Shown: positions 43,160 to 53,216 of the stretch, piece after piece
How positions within the stretch are numbered: position 1 is the stretch's first letter
Layout: each line of letters opens with the position of its first letter
Source of the DNA: Streptomyces sp. NBC_01241
GTDB lineage: Bacteria; Actinomycetota; Actinomycetes; Streptomycetales; Streptomycetaceae
DNA length: 64,000 nucleotides
Assembly (NCBI RefSeq): GCF_041435435.1
Contig: NZ_CP108494.1
Coordinates: forward strand, 558,001 to 622,000
Direction: 5' to 3'
Made by a program: the position numbers and the translations under genes
Notes under the pieces: model-generated
Seen by the model: the letters and a program-made list of their open reading frames with translations, nothing else
Database searches by the model: none
What the model was told of the DNA's origin: nothing

Positions 43160-44851
43160 CTACAGCGCCGCGAGATTACCGACCAGGTCGTCGAGCCCGA
43201 ACGAGCCCTGGGAAAGAGCCTTCATGTGCCAGGCCTTGAGGTCGAAGGCAGCACCATGGCGGCGCTTCGCCGCCGCACGGCCCTGGAGCCAGGCGCGTTC
43301 GCCGAGCTTGTAGCCGATGGCCTGGCCCGGCCAGCCGAGGTAGCGGTCGATCTCGCCGCTACGACGAGCAGCCGGGCTGCCGTTGTAGGTGGCCATGAAC
43401 TCCGTGGCGAGCGCCGGGGTCCAGCGCTCACCAGGATGAAAACCCGAGTCGGCGGGAATGGCGAGTTCGAGATGCATACCGATGTCGACGATCACCCGGA
43501 TGGTCCGCAGCATCTGCCCGTCCAGGAAGCCGAGACGGCGCCCGGGTTCAAAGAAGAAGCCCAGGTCGTCCATGAAACGCTCGGCATACAGGGCCCAGCC
43601 CTCGATGTTCGCGCTGACCATGCCCTCGGTGACCTGGTAGCGGCTGAGCCGGTCGGCGACCGCGACCCACTGAGCGAGCTGGAGATGGTGGCCGGGGACG
43701 CCTTCGTGGTACCAGATACTGACGAGCTGCCAGGTCGGAAAGGTGTCCTGGCCAAGGGTCGGCAGATAGGTGCGTCCGGGGCGGCTGAAGTCGAGGCTCG
43801 GGCCCTGGTAGTAGGGCCCGGAGGCGCTGCCCGCGGGCGCAATCCGGGACTCGACCTTGCGGATCGGGCCGGAAAGATCGAAATGGCTGCCGTCGAGAGC
43901 AGCGCTCGCCTCGTCCATCAGCTGCTGCAACCAGTCGCGGACGGCCTCCTCCCCCTTGACCGCGTGGCCGTGCTCATCCAGGTGGTGCATGGCCTCAAGA
44001 AGAGTAGAGCCGGGCAGGACGCGCTCGGCCTCGACGCGCATCTCGGCGAGCGTCCGGTGGAACTCGTCCCAGGCCCAGGCATAAGCCTCGTCCAGATCAA
44101 GCTCGGCACCGGTGTTGTAACGGGCAGCACGCAGATAGCGCTCCCGGCCGACGGCATCCGGGGTGTCCGCCGTAGCGGGAACGTAGGTATCACGCAACCA
44201 GTCGCGGAACTCGGAAACGGCGGTGGTGGCCTGGCGGGCGGCGGCGTCCAGCTCGGGGCGCAGCCGCTCGGTACCGTCCGCGACGAAGTCGGCGAACCAG
44301 CCCGCACCGCTGCCCGCATGCTGTCCGCCAGCCTCCCCGGTCCAGTCGCCGAGCTGGCCGATCACCCCGGCGGCCTGCCGGGGAGCAGCGAGCAGGCCAC
44401 GCGAGATCCCCTCGGTAAGGGTGGCCCGGTAACCATCCAGCGCGCCGGGAACGTTACGCAGCCGCCCCGCCACCGCTGCCCAGTCCTCATCGGTGGTGGT
44501 GGGCATGAAAGCGAAGATCGTCCGTACCTGGTCGACATGCGCACCCACCGTGCGCAACTGCCGGAAATTCTCACCAGAGTCATGCATCGCGAGCTCCGCC
44601 GTAAGACGTTCCCGCAGCAGCCGGGCACAGGCCTGCTCAGCGGGGTCGTCCGATATAGGAGCGGCACCAAGCGCGGCCAGACTACGGCGAGCGAACTCGG
44701 CGTGAGCCTCGAAGCCATCCGGCGAGAGGTCCGGTTGCCGGTCGTCACCTCGGTTCAGACCCAGCCACGCGGAGACCACCGGATTATGTGCGGCCACCCG
44801 GTCGAGATAGCCGTCAGCAATACTGCGCGGAGTGATCAATACATCTGCCAT
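43160..44851 (-). CDS. DUF885 family protein (putative metallopeptidase)
   Basis: A full-length (563 aa) DUF885 protein. The gluzincin-like motif is WYHEGVPGHHLQL and the downstream glutamate motif is NIEGWALYAERFMDDLG, as in zinc carboxypeptidase-like members of this family. N-terminal half helical. ATG 44851 (MADVLITPRS) follows AGGATGG; the frame is open a little further up but that part is repetitive and valine-glycine rich. No signal peptide, so cytoplasmic. It stands alone among broken genes and appears intact. Confidence 0.9.
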   Translation of the reverse strand: MADVLITPRSIADGYLDRVAAHNPVVSAWLGLNRGDDRQPDLSPDGFEAHAEFARRSLAALGAAPISDDPAEQACARLLRERLTAELAMHDSGENFRQLRTVGAHVDQVRTIFAFMPTTTDEDWAAVAGRLRNVPGALDGYRATLTEGISRGLLAAPRQAAGVIGQLGDWTGEAGGQHAGSGAGWFADFVADGTERLRPELDAAARQATTAVSEFRDWLRDTYVPATADTPDAVGRERYLRAARYNTGAELDLDEAYAWAWDEFHRTLAEMRVEAERVLPGSTLLEAMHHLDEHGHAVKGEEAVRDWLQQLMDEASAALDGSHFDLSGPIRKVESRIAPAGSASGPYYQGPSLDFSRPGRTYLPTLGQDTFPTWQLVSIWYHEGVPGHHLQLAQWVAVADRLSRYQVTEGMVSANIEGWALYAERFMDDLGFFFEPGRRLGFLDGQMLRTIRVIVDIGMHLELAIPADSGFHPGERWTPALATEFMATYNGSPAARRSGEIDRYLGWPGQAIGYKLGERAWLQGRAAAKRRHGAAFDLKAWHMKALSQGSFGLDDLVGNLAAL

Positions 44852-45294
44852 ACAACCATCCTGACCCACACCAACAACCCCAACCCCCACAACACCCAAA
44901 TCCACAAAGGCCACGCCGGGCAGAGGCGGTGGTCGGCAAGCATCTCCCGGCTGCAGTCGCGCCCCAGCTCATGTGGTCATGGGAGGCGAGCGGCTGGATC
45001 GTCAACGCTTTCGCGGCGGTCCGGGAAAGGAACCAGATCTGCGGCCTGGGTCCGCTGACCTGTCCCCGTGCTGGACGCGGTCGGTGCGCTGGAGCAGGAG
45101 CTGACGCCGTGTCCGGATGGGGTCGCGGGCTGTTCGTCGCGGCCGCCGGCAACCTGGGACTGACCTCACCCTGCGCCCCCCCATCGCGCTGGGTTTGCCG
45201 GGATGCGGAAGCGAGCCCCTCTCACAGACTGTCGTGCGACCCGGGTGCATTCCTGCCTCTGGCTGATGGAAGCTGGGGCGGAGGGGGGTTGACG
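44852..45294. other. Intergenic, no gene seen
   Basis: No convincing coding frame or known element; some short GC-rich inverted repeats only. Confidence 0.4.
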
Positions 45295-45450
45295 ATGACG
45301 ACAGCGCGGGCGAGGACTCACAGCACGGGCAGACTGTCGAGCAAGGACGGTGCCGACCGGTGGTCGCCGGGTCGTGCGCGGTTCATGGGCGTGCTGCTGG
45401 TCCTGCTGTCCGTGATATCGGCGGCAGCCTGCTACTTGGTGTTCTCCTGT
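45295..45450 (+). pseudogene. N-terminal fragment of a small membrane protein
   Basis: From ATG 45295, ~52 codons: a basic start then one hydrophobic helix (FMGVLLVLLSVISAAACYLV). Similarity to a different protein begins in another frame at about 45455, so this is the remaining front of a gene joined to an MFS fragment. Confidence 0.35.
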
Positions 45451-45454
45451 CGAG

Positions 45455-45840
45455 GCTGGCTTCGCGGTCGTTCCGCTGACCCTGGGCGTCTTCTCTTCCC
45501 GGTGGACCTTCCCCCCGTTGGTGAAGAAGTTCGGCCCGAAGAACCTCGTGATAGCCGCGGCGGCTCTGATCAACATCGGCCTGCTCTGGCTCAGCCAGAC
45601 GACCCCGTCCACTGGCTATGCCTTCATAGTGGTCCCCACGATTTTCTGCGGCGTCGGCATCGGCATCGCCTTCACAGCGGTGAACTTCACCGTCCTCGCC
45701 GGTCTGCCACCGCAGAACACCGGCGTTCCGGCGGGCATGTTGCAGACCATGCAGCAGGTCGGCGGTGCGCTCGGTATCACCGTCCTCAGCACGATCTACA
45801 TCTCCCGGCTGGACGACGCGCTCAAGACCGGCAGCACGTG
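45455..45840 (+). pseudogene. MFS drug transporter fragment
   Basis: Internal-to-C-terminal piece of a DHA2-type major facilitator transporter: GFAVVPLTLGVFSSRWTFPP, KKFGPKNLVIAAAALINIGL, VVPTIFCGVGIGIAFTAVNF and GVPAGMLQTMQQVGGALGIT. About 125 residues and four to five helices survive; it is cut on both sides. Confidence 0.8.
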
Positions 45841-45886
45841 TCCTTCGTCAAGTTCGTGCTGCCGGTTTTGAGGGTTTTCATCCTGG

Positions 45887-46230
45887 TCATGCGGCGAGGG
45901 TGACGGTGGGGGTTCGGAACTCGTAGAAGGTGCCGTCTCGGAGCATGGCGAACAGGACGCTGGTGCGTTGGCGGACGAGGCGGAGGAGGGCCTGGGTGTG
46001 GGTTTTGCCGCGGGCGCGTTGCTTGTCGTAGTAGGTGCGGGAGGCGGGATCGACGTTCATGCAGGCGAAGGCGGAGAGGAACATGGCGCGTTTGAGTTGC
46101 CGGTTGCCGCCCCGGGGTGCGTGCTCGCCGTGGATCGATGTCCCGGACGATTTCGTGGTGGGGGCGAGGCCGGCGTAGGAGGCGAGGTGGGCGGCGGTGG
46201 GGAAGTCGGTGCCGTCTCCGACGGCACCTC
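45887..46230 (-). pseudogene. IS110 family transposase C-terminal fragment
   Basis: The Transposase_20 domain: VGDGTDFPTAAHLASYAGLA, GNRQLKRAMFLSAFACMNVD and YYDKQRARGKTHTQALLRLV with a genuine stop. The N-terminal RuvC-like domain is missing. Its broken edge touches the truncated phosphotransferase gene at about 46235. Confidence 0.85.
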
Positions 46231-46239
46231 CCGGGCCCG

Positions 46240-46966
46240 GGTTGAGTCGGCACGGAGCGCGGTGCCGGTGTTGCCACCGGTCCGTTTCTCCGTGCCGCTC
46301 GCCTCCCCGATCAGCCACGACCGCGCGGCCGACACTTTGGCGGGCTTCCTCAAGGCGCTCCATGTGAACGCGCCCGCCGAGGCACCGCTCAGTCCAGATC
46401 GCGGCGTTCCCCTCAAAACGCTCACGGACGACTTCGGAAAGATACTCGAGGACGTCGCCTCCGAAGGCATTGCCGCCGTCCTCCGGAATGTGCAGGACGT
46501 CTGGGACGAGGCCCTTGGGGCTCCCGACTGGGAGGACCCGCCGGTATGGCTGCACGGCGACCTTCACCCGGCAAATGTTGTCGTCCTGGACGGAACGCTC
46601 TCGGGCGTGATCGACTTCGGTGACATGTGCGCAGGCGATCCGGCGGTCGATCTCGCGGCTGCGTGGGTGCTCCTTCCCGCGGGGACGGCTGCACGGTTCT
46701 TCAACGCGTACGCGCACGCGGACGCGGACGAGGCGACGATCCGGCGCGCACGAGGATTGGCTGCCCTGAAGAGCCTCGCCCTCATCCTCATTGGCCGGGC
46801 CGGGGATCGGGGCCTGCCCGGCGGCAAACCGACGTGGGGACCCGCGGGCCGGGCGGCGCTCGACCGTGTTCTGGCATCAATCCAGGAGACTGGCAGATTT
46901 CCACGTTGCTCAACCCTCGGTGGCCCCGCTCAAGGTTCGTTACCAAGGGGCACCCAGGTCACCTGA
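46240..46966 (+). pseudogene. Aminoglycoside phosphotransferase family protein, 5' truncated
   Basis: The C-terminal two thirds of an APH-type kinase. Catalytic loop WLHGDLHPANVVV and the magnesium-binding VIDFGDMCAGDPAVDLA are intact; the nucleotide-binding N-lobe is missing, replaced by the IS110 fragment. It has no start codon context, so presumed inactive. Original substrate unknown. Confidence 0.8.
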
Positions 46967-47057
46967 GACCGCACTCGACGGAACAGATCACCTGAGACGG
47001 GGACCAGTGTCGGCGTTCGCGTACAAGTGGCTTTGGCAAGATCTTCGTAGCGGGATG

Positions 47058-47264
47058 TCATTCCGGAACGGTGATCGGCCGGTCCGCGTAGCGGCGGCGT
47101 AAGTGGGCGATCACTACGACCCGCTGGCGTAGGAGTGGGACGTCGGCGCGTCCGACCATGATGCGTTTGGGAAGTTTCACGTCAGTTGTGCGACCTTCGT
47201 TGACCCCGGAGTTGCAGGGGGTCGTGATTCCCTGCGCGACGGCCTGCTGGTCTTTGCACAGGGC
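47058..47264 (-). pseudogene. ISL3 family transposase C-terminal remnant
   Basis: About 68 codons with a genuine stop: GITTPCNSGVNEGRTTDVKL, PKRIMVGRADVPLLRQRVVV. The SGVNEGR block is the conserved glutamate region of ISL3 transposases. The rest of the element is absent. Confidence 0.75.
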
Positions 47265-47684
47265 TGTCGCGACACTACCCTACCACCCCGCCCAACGCGT
47301 TCCGTCAGCATCTGTGCCTGCTCCAGGTGGCCCGCTGAACTGACACCGGGCCTGCGTGACGCGCCGCAAGGCGGACCGACCGTCAGCGCACGTCCGGCAT
47401 GGGCGTACGCCTTCTCCTGTTCCGCACAGACCCCGCAGATCAGGCTCGCGCCACCTTCACGCCGGACACCGCCTGGCCAGGAAGCAAAAACCCGCCGGAC
47501 TCATCCCGGAGGAACCTTCAAGCCCCGGTTTCGATGTCGTCCAAGCATTTCGACGCATCAGCAGTGGTTCGCTCGCGCTCGCCTTCCCGATCCCCACCTG
47601 ACGCCCTTTCAAGGTCGCCTTCGACGGGCGACAACTACCGCTGAGGCACACGATCCCTACCCGAGCGCCACCAGCACGTCGTAG
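47265..47684. other. Intergenic, no gene seen
   Basis: About 420 bases without a convincing coding frame, terminator or repeat. Confidence 0.4.
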
Positions 47685-48113
47685 TCAGTGTCGGCTCTCC
47701 AGCAGGTCCTTGAACTTCTCCAGGTCGGTCCGGACTGTGTCTTCGATCGCGTGGACCTGGGCGAATCCCTTCGGACCGCCGAAGGTCGCCCGTACGGTGT
47801 CCGGGTCGTACTCCAGCCGGACTTGCAGCTGGGTGTGCTGGTCATCCAGCGGGTTCACGGCGAAGGCAGCTTTCAGCTCTGGGCTGTCCACCGTCCAGTC
47901 CATCACCTGACCCTTGCCTCGATCGGCAATACGAGTCTCGAAAACCTGCTCGTCATCCCCGATCCGGACGTCGAGATGGGCTCGGCTGCTGCCGTGCCCA
48001 GCGGCGCTCTTCACACCCTCCATGAACATCGGGTACTCGTCGATGCGGTGCAGCTGCGCCCAGACCTCCTGCGCCGGGACATTGACGTCGACCTGTTCTT
48101 CGAGCCTGCTCAT
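47685..48113 (-). CDS. SRPBCC family protein
   Basis: A 142-aa protein of the START/polyketide cyclase-like (SRPBCC) superfamily, which binds hydrophobic ligands in a helix-grip fold. It begins LEEQVDVNVPAQEVWAQLHR with the family's typical start, followed by IDEYPMFMEGVKSAA and VMDWTVDSPELKAAFAVNPL. ATG 48113 follows GAGG. A stand-alone gene; substrate unknown. Confidence 0.82.
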   Translation of the reverse strand: MSRLEEQVDVNVPAQEVWAQLHRIDEYPMFMEGVKSAAGHGSSRAHLDVRIGDDEQVFETRIADRGKGQVMDWTVDSPELKAAFAVNPLDDQHTQLQVRLEYDPDTVRATFGGPKGFAQVHAIEDTVRTDLEKFKDLLESRH

Positions 48114-48483
48114 CGGGAGCCTCGCTTCCCAGCCCGGCCGCCCGGGCCATCGGTACTTCCAGCCTGCTCTGCTTCCCGCCCCTCGGCCACCCAGCCCGGT
48201 TCTGACTCCCCTGGGCCGGCCCTGAGCCCGGAGGAATTCACATGCTGTCCGCCGCCGCTGTCGGTGTTCACCAGGTCGGTTGGCGGCCTTACGACGGCGG
48301 GGAGCAGGGGCTCGCACAGAGGTACTATCTCCAGTCGTACGCCCTGGCCCACGAGCCCCAGACCACCGGGCACGACGCGTTCGTCATGAGGACCACGGCC
48401 CAGCAGGGCATGAAGCTGCTCCGCCCCGAGCGTTGCCTGGCCCTGGTCGCGAGCGCCGTCGGGTGCGCATGGAAGAGATCCGG

Positions 48484-48960
48484 GCCGCGCCCGAGGGCCG
48501 CGACGGCAACGTGAGCGCGGCCGGGGAGCCGGCCCGGCTGCGGGCGGAGAACGCCCGGCTGCTCAAGGCCGAGGAGGAGTGGCAGCCGGAGCGCGAGATC
48601 CTGCGGCGGGCAGCCGCCTATTTCGCGTGGGAGGGGAAGTGAGGCCCCGCCGCTGGGACGTCATCTCCGGCAACCGCGCCGACTTCGGCGTCAAGCGGAT
48701 CTGCCGGGTGCCCGGAGCGTCCCGCGCCGGCTACTACCAGCACCTGGCCACCGGGCAGGCCCGCGCCGAGCGCCGGGCCGAGTGCCGGGCCGAGCGCTGG
48801 GCCGAGGAGAAGCGGACCGTGAGCGAGATCCCCGCCATCCACGCCCGGCGCGACGTAGCTCTACCTCGCCACGGTCATCGACATCTGCTCGAGGACGGCG
48901 GTGGGCTGGTCGATCGCCGAAGCCTTGCCGCTTGCCTTGATCACCCAGGTCGCCTGGGCC
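48484..48960 (+). pseudogene. IS3 family remnant (OrfA tail and OrfB pieces)
   Basis: Three pieces in order: OrfA tail (LRAENARLLKAEEEWQPERE), OrfB start (WDVISGNRADFGVKRICRVP GASRAGYYQHLAT), and then, after an internal deletion at 48858, the core LYLATVIDICSRTAVGWSIA. The remainder is gone. It differs from the complete IS3 at 37563-38879. Confidence 0.75.
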
Positions 48961-49526
48961 CGACGGAGCCGACAGTAGCCGTACTTGTCATCGACCGGGA
49001 CCTGCCGCCGCCAGCCGACGCACTCGCCGACGGTATGTTGCCGGGCCGACCGCATTCCTGTACTTCGTCGGCCGACAGCCCTGACAAACGCGGTGGGGAC
49101 GGAGTGGGGTCGCCCGCCCTGCCCTGGTCCGGCAGCAATCCCCATGGCGCGCTCCATCGGCCGACGACGAACACATCAAGCTCAACCCCCGTGCTACGGA
49201 GGGTCCGCCAGCACTGCGGCTCCGCCCTCGGACAGTTCCGGGCGAGGGCGGACTTCGTCGACTCGGGCACGATGGACATGGGCCGTCCTGCCCGTTCGGC
49301 CTGCCAGGTGCTGCGGCAGACACTCCTCGGTGATCGAACGGCAAGCGGATCTCGGCAGACCGAGGCCGCCCATCCCGCCGTGCGGTCGCTCTCGGCAGCG
49401 GGCCCGGGGTGGCCGGCTCGCCTCGGTACGGGGAGCTCCGGCGTAGAGGCGTGACGGACGGATCCCCGCCGGCGAAGACCGCCCCGGCAACCGGGTCCCG
49501 ACTGCCCCCTCTGCCAGAATCACCAC
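48961..49526. other. No recognisable gene
   Basis: About 570 bases with many overlapping open frames but none with family features or a start context; probably debris or non-coding. Confidence 0.4.
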
Positions 49527-50330
49527 ATGGCTGAACACGACACGGACCCCGGCTACCTGCTGGACAACCAGCAATCGGAGGCGGGGATCCGCTTCGGCGC
49601 CCTCAGCGAGTTGTTCGATCCGGTGACGTTCCGGCATGTCGACCGGCTCGGGATCGCCGCCGGCATGCGGTGCTGGGAGGTCGGTGCCGGCGCTCCGTCC
49701 GTACCACTCGGGCTGGCCGAGCGAGTCGGTCCGACGGGAGCGGTGATCGCCACCGACATCGACGTGTCCTGGACGCGAGACGTCCACGGTGGTGTGATCG
49801 AGGTGCTGCGGCACGACGTGGCGGCCGACCCGCCGCCGCCCGGCGGCTTCGACCTCGTCCACGCCCGACTGGTCCTGGTGCACGTCACCGACCGCGCCGA
49901 GGCACTGCGCCGGATGATCCAGGCGCTGCGGCCCGGCGGCCGGCTGCTCCTGGAGGACGCCGACCCTGGGTTGCAGCCACTGTTGTGTCCGGACGAGTCC
50001 GGTCCCGAACAGCGGCTCGCGAACCGGCTGCGATCCGGCTTCCGCGCCTTGATGGCGGCACGCGGCGCGGACCTCGCGTACGGGCGAACCCTGCCCCGGC
50101 TGCTGCGTGAGGCCGGTCTCGAGGACGTCCAGGCCGACGCGTACTTCCCGATCACCTCGCCGGCTTGTGCCGTCCTCGAGGCCGCGACCGTGCGGCAGAT
50201 CCGCCACCTTCTGGTGGCGGAAGGACTTGCCACCGACACGGAGATCGACCGCCACCTGGCGAACGTCGCCACCGGACGTCTCGACCTTGCCACCGCCCCG
50301 ATGATCTCCGCGTGGGGACGGCGCCCGTAA
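49527..50330 (+). CDS. Class I SAM-dependent methyltransferase
   Basis: A 267-aa methyltransferase. Motif I is CWEVGAGAPSVPLGLAERVG followed by the acidic end of strand 2 (VIATDIDVSW); motif IV region FDLVHARLVLVHV and motif VI ALRPGGRLLLEDAD are clear. The C-terminal half varies and determines the substrate, which is unknown. ATG 49527. It is followed after 312 bases, without an obvious gene, by fabV on the same strand. Confidence 0.87.
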   Translation: MAEHDTDPGYLLDNQQSEAGIRFGALSELFDPVTFRHVDRLGIAAGMRCWEVGAGAPSVPLGLAERVGPTGAVIATDIDVSWTRDVHGGVIEVLRHDVAADPPPPGGFDLVHARLVLVHVTDRAEALRRMIQALRPGGRLLLEDADPGLQPLLCPDESGPEQRLANRLRSGFRALMAARGADLAYGRTLPRLLREAGLEDVQADAYFPITSPACAVLEAATVRQIRHLLVAEGLATDTEIDRHLANVATGRLDLATAPMISAWGRRP

Positions 50331-50642
50331 CCCTCCCCGCTTGTCTCTCACACGCTTCCGTCGTCCAACTGAACCGCTCCTCACCGTGCTGACGAGTTCG
50401 TTCCGGTCCCTTCGTACGATCGGGGCACCCAGGGACCTGCCCGTCGGCCACAGGATGGGCATCCGGTCACGTGCGCGGCTGCCTCGCTCTGCTCGAACTG
50501 GTGGAAACCCTCCAAGGCCGTCTCGCGATCGTTGTGCCGGATGAGATCACCGCCCCTGTCCGTACGGTCGCAGACTTGCAGGATGCGTGGCCCACCTGAT
50601 GGCTGCCGCGCTCTCATCCACGCCGATCCCAAGGACCTGATC

Positions 50643-51845
50643 GTGAGCGAACGCGTCATCTCCCCCCTGAACCGTGGTTTCCTCTTCCTCGACTCCCACC
50701 CGGCCGGCTGCCGCAAAGTGGTGGCCGACATGTGGCGGGCCGTCCCCACCCGGCAGTCCGGCGGGGACGAGCCGGTGGCGCTCGTCATCGGCTCGTCCGC
50801 CGGGTACGGGCTCGCCGCCACGATCGCCGGGCTCGCCCGCGTCGGGATCCGCGGCATCGGGGTGTGCTTCGAGAGGGCACCCGGGCGGCGCACCGGCACG
50901 GCCGGCTGGTACCGCACCGCCGCGACCGCCGAACTGGCCCGCGAGTACGGCCGGGACATGGTCTTCCTCAATGGTGACGCGTTCTCCGATGCGATGAAGG
51001 ACCAGGTCGCCGACCTCCTCAAGCAGCGGTACGGGCGGCTGGACCACCTGATCTACTCGGTGGCTGCCCCGCGACGCACCGACCCGGACACCGGCGTCAC
51101 CTACTCCTCCGTCCTCAAGCCGATCGGCGATCCCTACCGGACCAAGACCCTCACGTTCGACGGCTCCGGCGCCCCGGAGGTCACCGAAGTGGAAACCGCC
51201 CCGGCCGCGGGCGACGACATCGAGCAGACCATCGCGGTGATGGGCGGCACGGACTGGGAGCGGTGGATCGACTCCTTGGCCGGACGCGACCTGCTCGCCG
51301 ACGGGTTCACCACCGCCGCGCTCTCCTACATCGGCTCACCCCTGACCGCGGGCATCTACCGGCAGGGCACCATCGGCGCGGCCAAGGCCCACCTCGAAGC
51401 CACCGCCCGTACCCTGAACGAACGCCTGGGCAAGCTGGTCGGCGGGCGCGCACTCACCTCCGTCAACGGGGCCGCCGTCACCCAGTCCTCCACCGCCATC
51501 CCCGGCATCGCCCTGTACGTCGGCCTGCTGCGTGGCGTCCTCGATGAGGGCATGGTCCCGCCGATCGACCAACTCACCGAGCTGTGGGATCACCTCACCG
51601 GCACCCGCCCCCTCGCTCTCGACGACGACGGCCGAGTCCGCCTCGACACATGGGAGCTCACATCCCCGGTCCAGGAGGCCGTCGCCGACCGCTGGAACAG
51701 CGCGGCCACGAACAGCATCGGTGACCTCGCCGATCTCGACTGGTTCCACTCCGAGGTGCAGCGCCTGTACGGCTTCGCCGTACCCGGCATCGACTACACC
51801 GCCCCCGTCGACACCGACATCCCCTGGCCGGACCCGACCGTCTGA
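50643..51845 (+). CDS. fabV: Trans-2-enoyl-CoA/ACP reductase FabV
   Basis: A 400-aa NADH-dependent enoyl reductase of the FabV type, catalysing the last reduction of fatty-acid elongation and usually insensitive to triclosan. The nucleotide-binding VALVIGSSAGYGLAATIA region and the signature Tyr239-x8-Lys248 (YRQGTIGAAK) are present, as is the FabV start ISPLNRGFLF. Length equals the family. GTG 50643 was chosen because AAGGA is suitably placed and it gives the standard N-terminus. Most Streptomyces rely on FabI, so this may be an additional, perhaps acquired enzyme. Confidence 0.93.
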   Translation: MSERVISPLNRGFLFLDSHPAGCRKVVADMWRAVPTRQSGGDEPVALVIGSSAGYGLAATIAGLARVGIRGIGVCFERAPGRRTGTAGWYRTAATAELAREYGRDMVFLNGDAFSDAMKDQVADLLKQRYGRLDHLIYSVAAPRRTDPDTGVTYSSVLKPIGDPYRTKTLTFDGSGAPEVTEVETAPAAGDDIEQTIAVMGGTDWERWIDSLAGRDLLADGFTTAALSYIGSPLTAGIYRQGTIGAAKAHLEATARTLNERLGKLVGGRALTSVNGAAVTQSSTAIPGIALYVGLLRGVLDEGMVPPIDQLTELWDHLTGTRPLALDDDGRVRLDTWELTSPVQEAVADRWNSAATNSIGDLADLDWFHSEVQRLYGFAVPGIDYTAPVDTDIPWPDPTV

Positions 51846-52552
51846 CCCCACCCTTGGAGGAACGCCGTACGCCTGCCCACCGAGGACACCCTCGTCCTCC
51901 GGCAGCAGGACCTGGAGACCACGTGCGCCGCATGTATCGACCACGAACTGCGCCAGGACACTGCCCGGATCAGCGAACCGGCCGTGCACGACGCGGCCGT
52001 CGCCCTCCTGACCAGGCACGGTTCGGAGAGCCGAAGGACATCGCGGGCGTCGTGCACCAGGTCAGGGCCTCGGGCTTTCGCCTCCGTCCCGGTTGCACAC
52101 GATCTCGGCGCAGAACACCCGACACGAAGCGCGGCATGTCCCGTGTCCGGTGGCGGTGGCGCTGATCAATGGCTGCGGTGTTGGGTTCTGCGGCGACGGG
52201 CACAACCCACCTGAGCAGCCAGGATGGGGGCGGGGCGCGGTCGAGGGGCGTTCGGGGTGGTGGCGTGGAACTGCTGTGTGGGGCGTGTCAATGAATGACA
52301 CGCCGTCGCCGGGGTGAGCGTGTTTCAGCAAGTCGCCTGGACAGGCTAACGACATCTCAAGTGCCCTGAATTCAGGGACTAGTTCACTTTGTCTAAGATT
52401 ATATGAAAATAGCATATGGCGTACATTGCGTACCTCGATCGATATTCCGGCACCTGCACCCAACACGTTCGATATGACAGGTATGGGGACCGTCAGTACG
52501 TTCAATCTCGGGTCGGCTGCTCAGCCGCCCCCTCTGAGACAGGAGAAGTGAC
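51846..52552. other. Intergenic region with AT-rich promoter segment
   Basis: 51866-52020 has a coding-like frame (LPTEDTLVLRQQDLETTCAA) without a proper start or end, perhaps a gene remnant. 52320-52480 is notably AT-rich for this genome and probably holds the promoter for the secreted paralogue B. Confidence 0.4.
52495..52507 (+). promoter_or_regulatory. Shared upstream motif of the secreted paralogues (copy 2)
   Basis: AGTACGTTCAATC, identical to 39550-39562, 58 bases before the start of paralogue B. Confidence 0.5.
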
Positions 52553-53161
52553 ATGGCTACCCGTTCCACCGTTGTTACGGCCGCTGTCGCGGCCGCCGCG
52601 GCCCTGGCCGCAACCGGCATCACCTACGCGTCGGCCGCAACCACCGAGCCGGCCCAGGCCGCCCCCGTCATCCAGCAGGCCGCCCCCGCCGTCCAGCAGG
52701 CTCCCGCCCCCGTCACGGCCCTCGAAGGCGGCGACGGCGGCAAGGGCAACGAGGGCAAGGGCAACGAAGGCAGGGGCAACGAAGGCAGGGGCAACGAAGG
52801 CGGGGGCTACGGCGAGGGTCGTGGCCACGAAGAGGGCCGCCGCCACTACGAGGGCCGCATCCACATCAACGAGCGGACCTACTCCGACGAGCGCGGTGGC
52901 TGCATCACCGTTGTCAGCGGCCTCGGTTCCAAGAGCCTCAACATCCGCAACGACAGCCGCCGGACCGTCGAGGTCTTCCGCGGCGCCACCTGCGACAACG
53001 GCGCCCCCATCGCCACCGTCGGACCCCACAGCTCCAGCGACGGCGTCTTCCCCGGCCACGTCCGGGGCGGCGTGTGGGTCAAGGACGGCGTCGTGGGCAG
53101 CTTCCGCGTGATCGACCACCGCTTCGGCGGAGACCGTGACCGCGGTGACGGAGACTACTGA
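52553..53161 (+). CDS. Secreted protein with Gly-Asn-Glu repeats (paralogue B)
   Basis: A 202-aa exported protein paralogous to 39618-40250. Signal peptide (VTAAVAAAAALAATGITYAS, cleavage near ASAAT), a short Pro-Gln-Ala segment, then a tandem GNEGKGNEG/GNEGRGNEG repeat that is also visible as repeated DNA (about 52740-52805), and the same conserved domain: HYEGRIHINERTYSDE, GCITVVSGLGSKSLNIRNDS, VEVFRGATCDNGAPIATVGP, SFRVIDHRFGG. Ends in DGDY, as A ends in FGDY. ATG follows AGGAGAAG. A strong terminator follows. Function unknown. Confidence 0.82.
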   Translation: MATRSTVVTAAVAAAAALAATGITYASAATTEPAQAAPVIQQAAPAVQQAPAPVTALEGGDGGKGNEGKGNEGRGNEGRGNEGGGYGEGRGHEEGRRHYEGRIHINERTYSDERGGCITVVSGLGSKSLNIRNDSRRTVEVFRGATCDNGAPIATVGPHSSSDGVFPGHVRGGVWVKDGVVGSFRVIDHRFGGDRDRGDGDY

Positions 53162-53181
53162 CCGAGTCATTCGGTCGACGT

Positions 53182-53216
53182 GGAACCCCGGCCCGCCGGA
53201 ATCGGGCCGGGGTTCC
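53182..53216. terminator. Terminator hairpin
   Basis: 14-bp perfect stem GGAACCCCGGCCCG / CGGGCCGGGGTTCC after paralogue B; core identical to the two hairpins after paralogue A. Confidence 0.8.

Noticed and set aside
48961..49526. Several overlapping ~110-residue frames on both strands
   Set aside because: No start context, codon preference or family; probably debris.
52740..52805. Tandem DNA repeat that could suggest a CRISPR-like or regulatory array
   Set aside because: The repeats are in frame and encode GNEGKGNEG-type linker in a secreted protein; there are no spacers.
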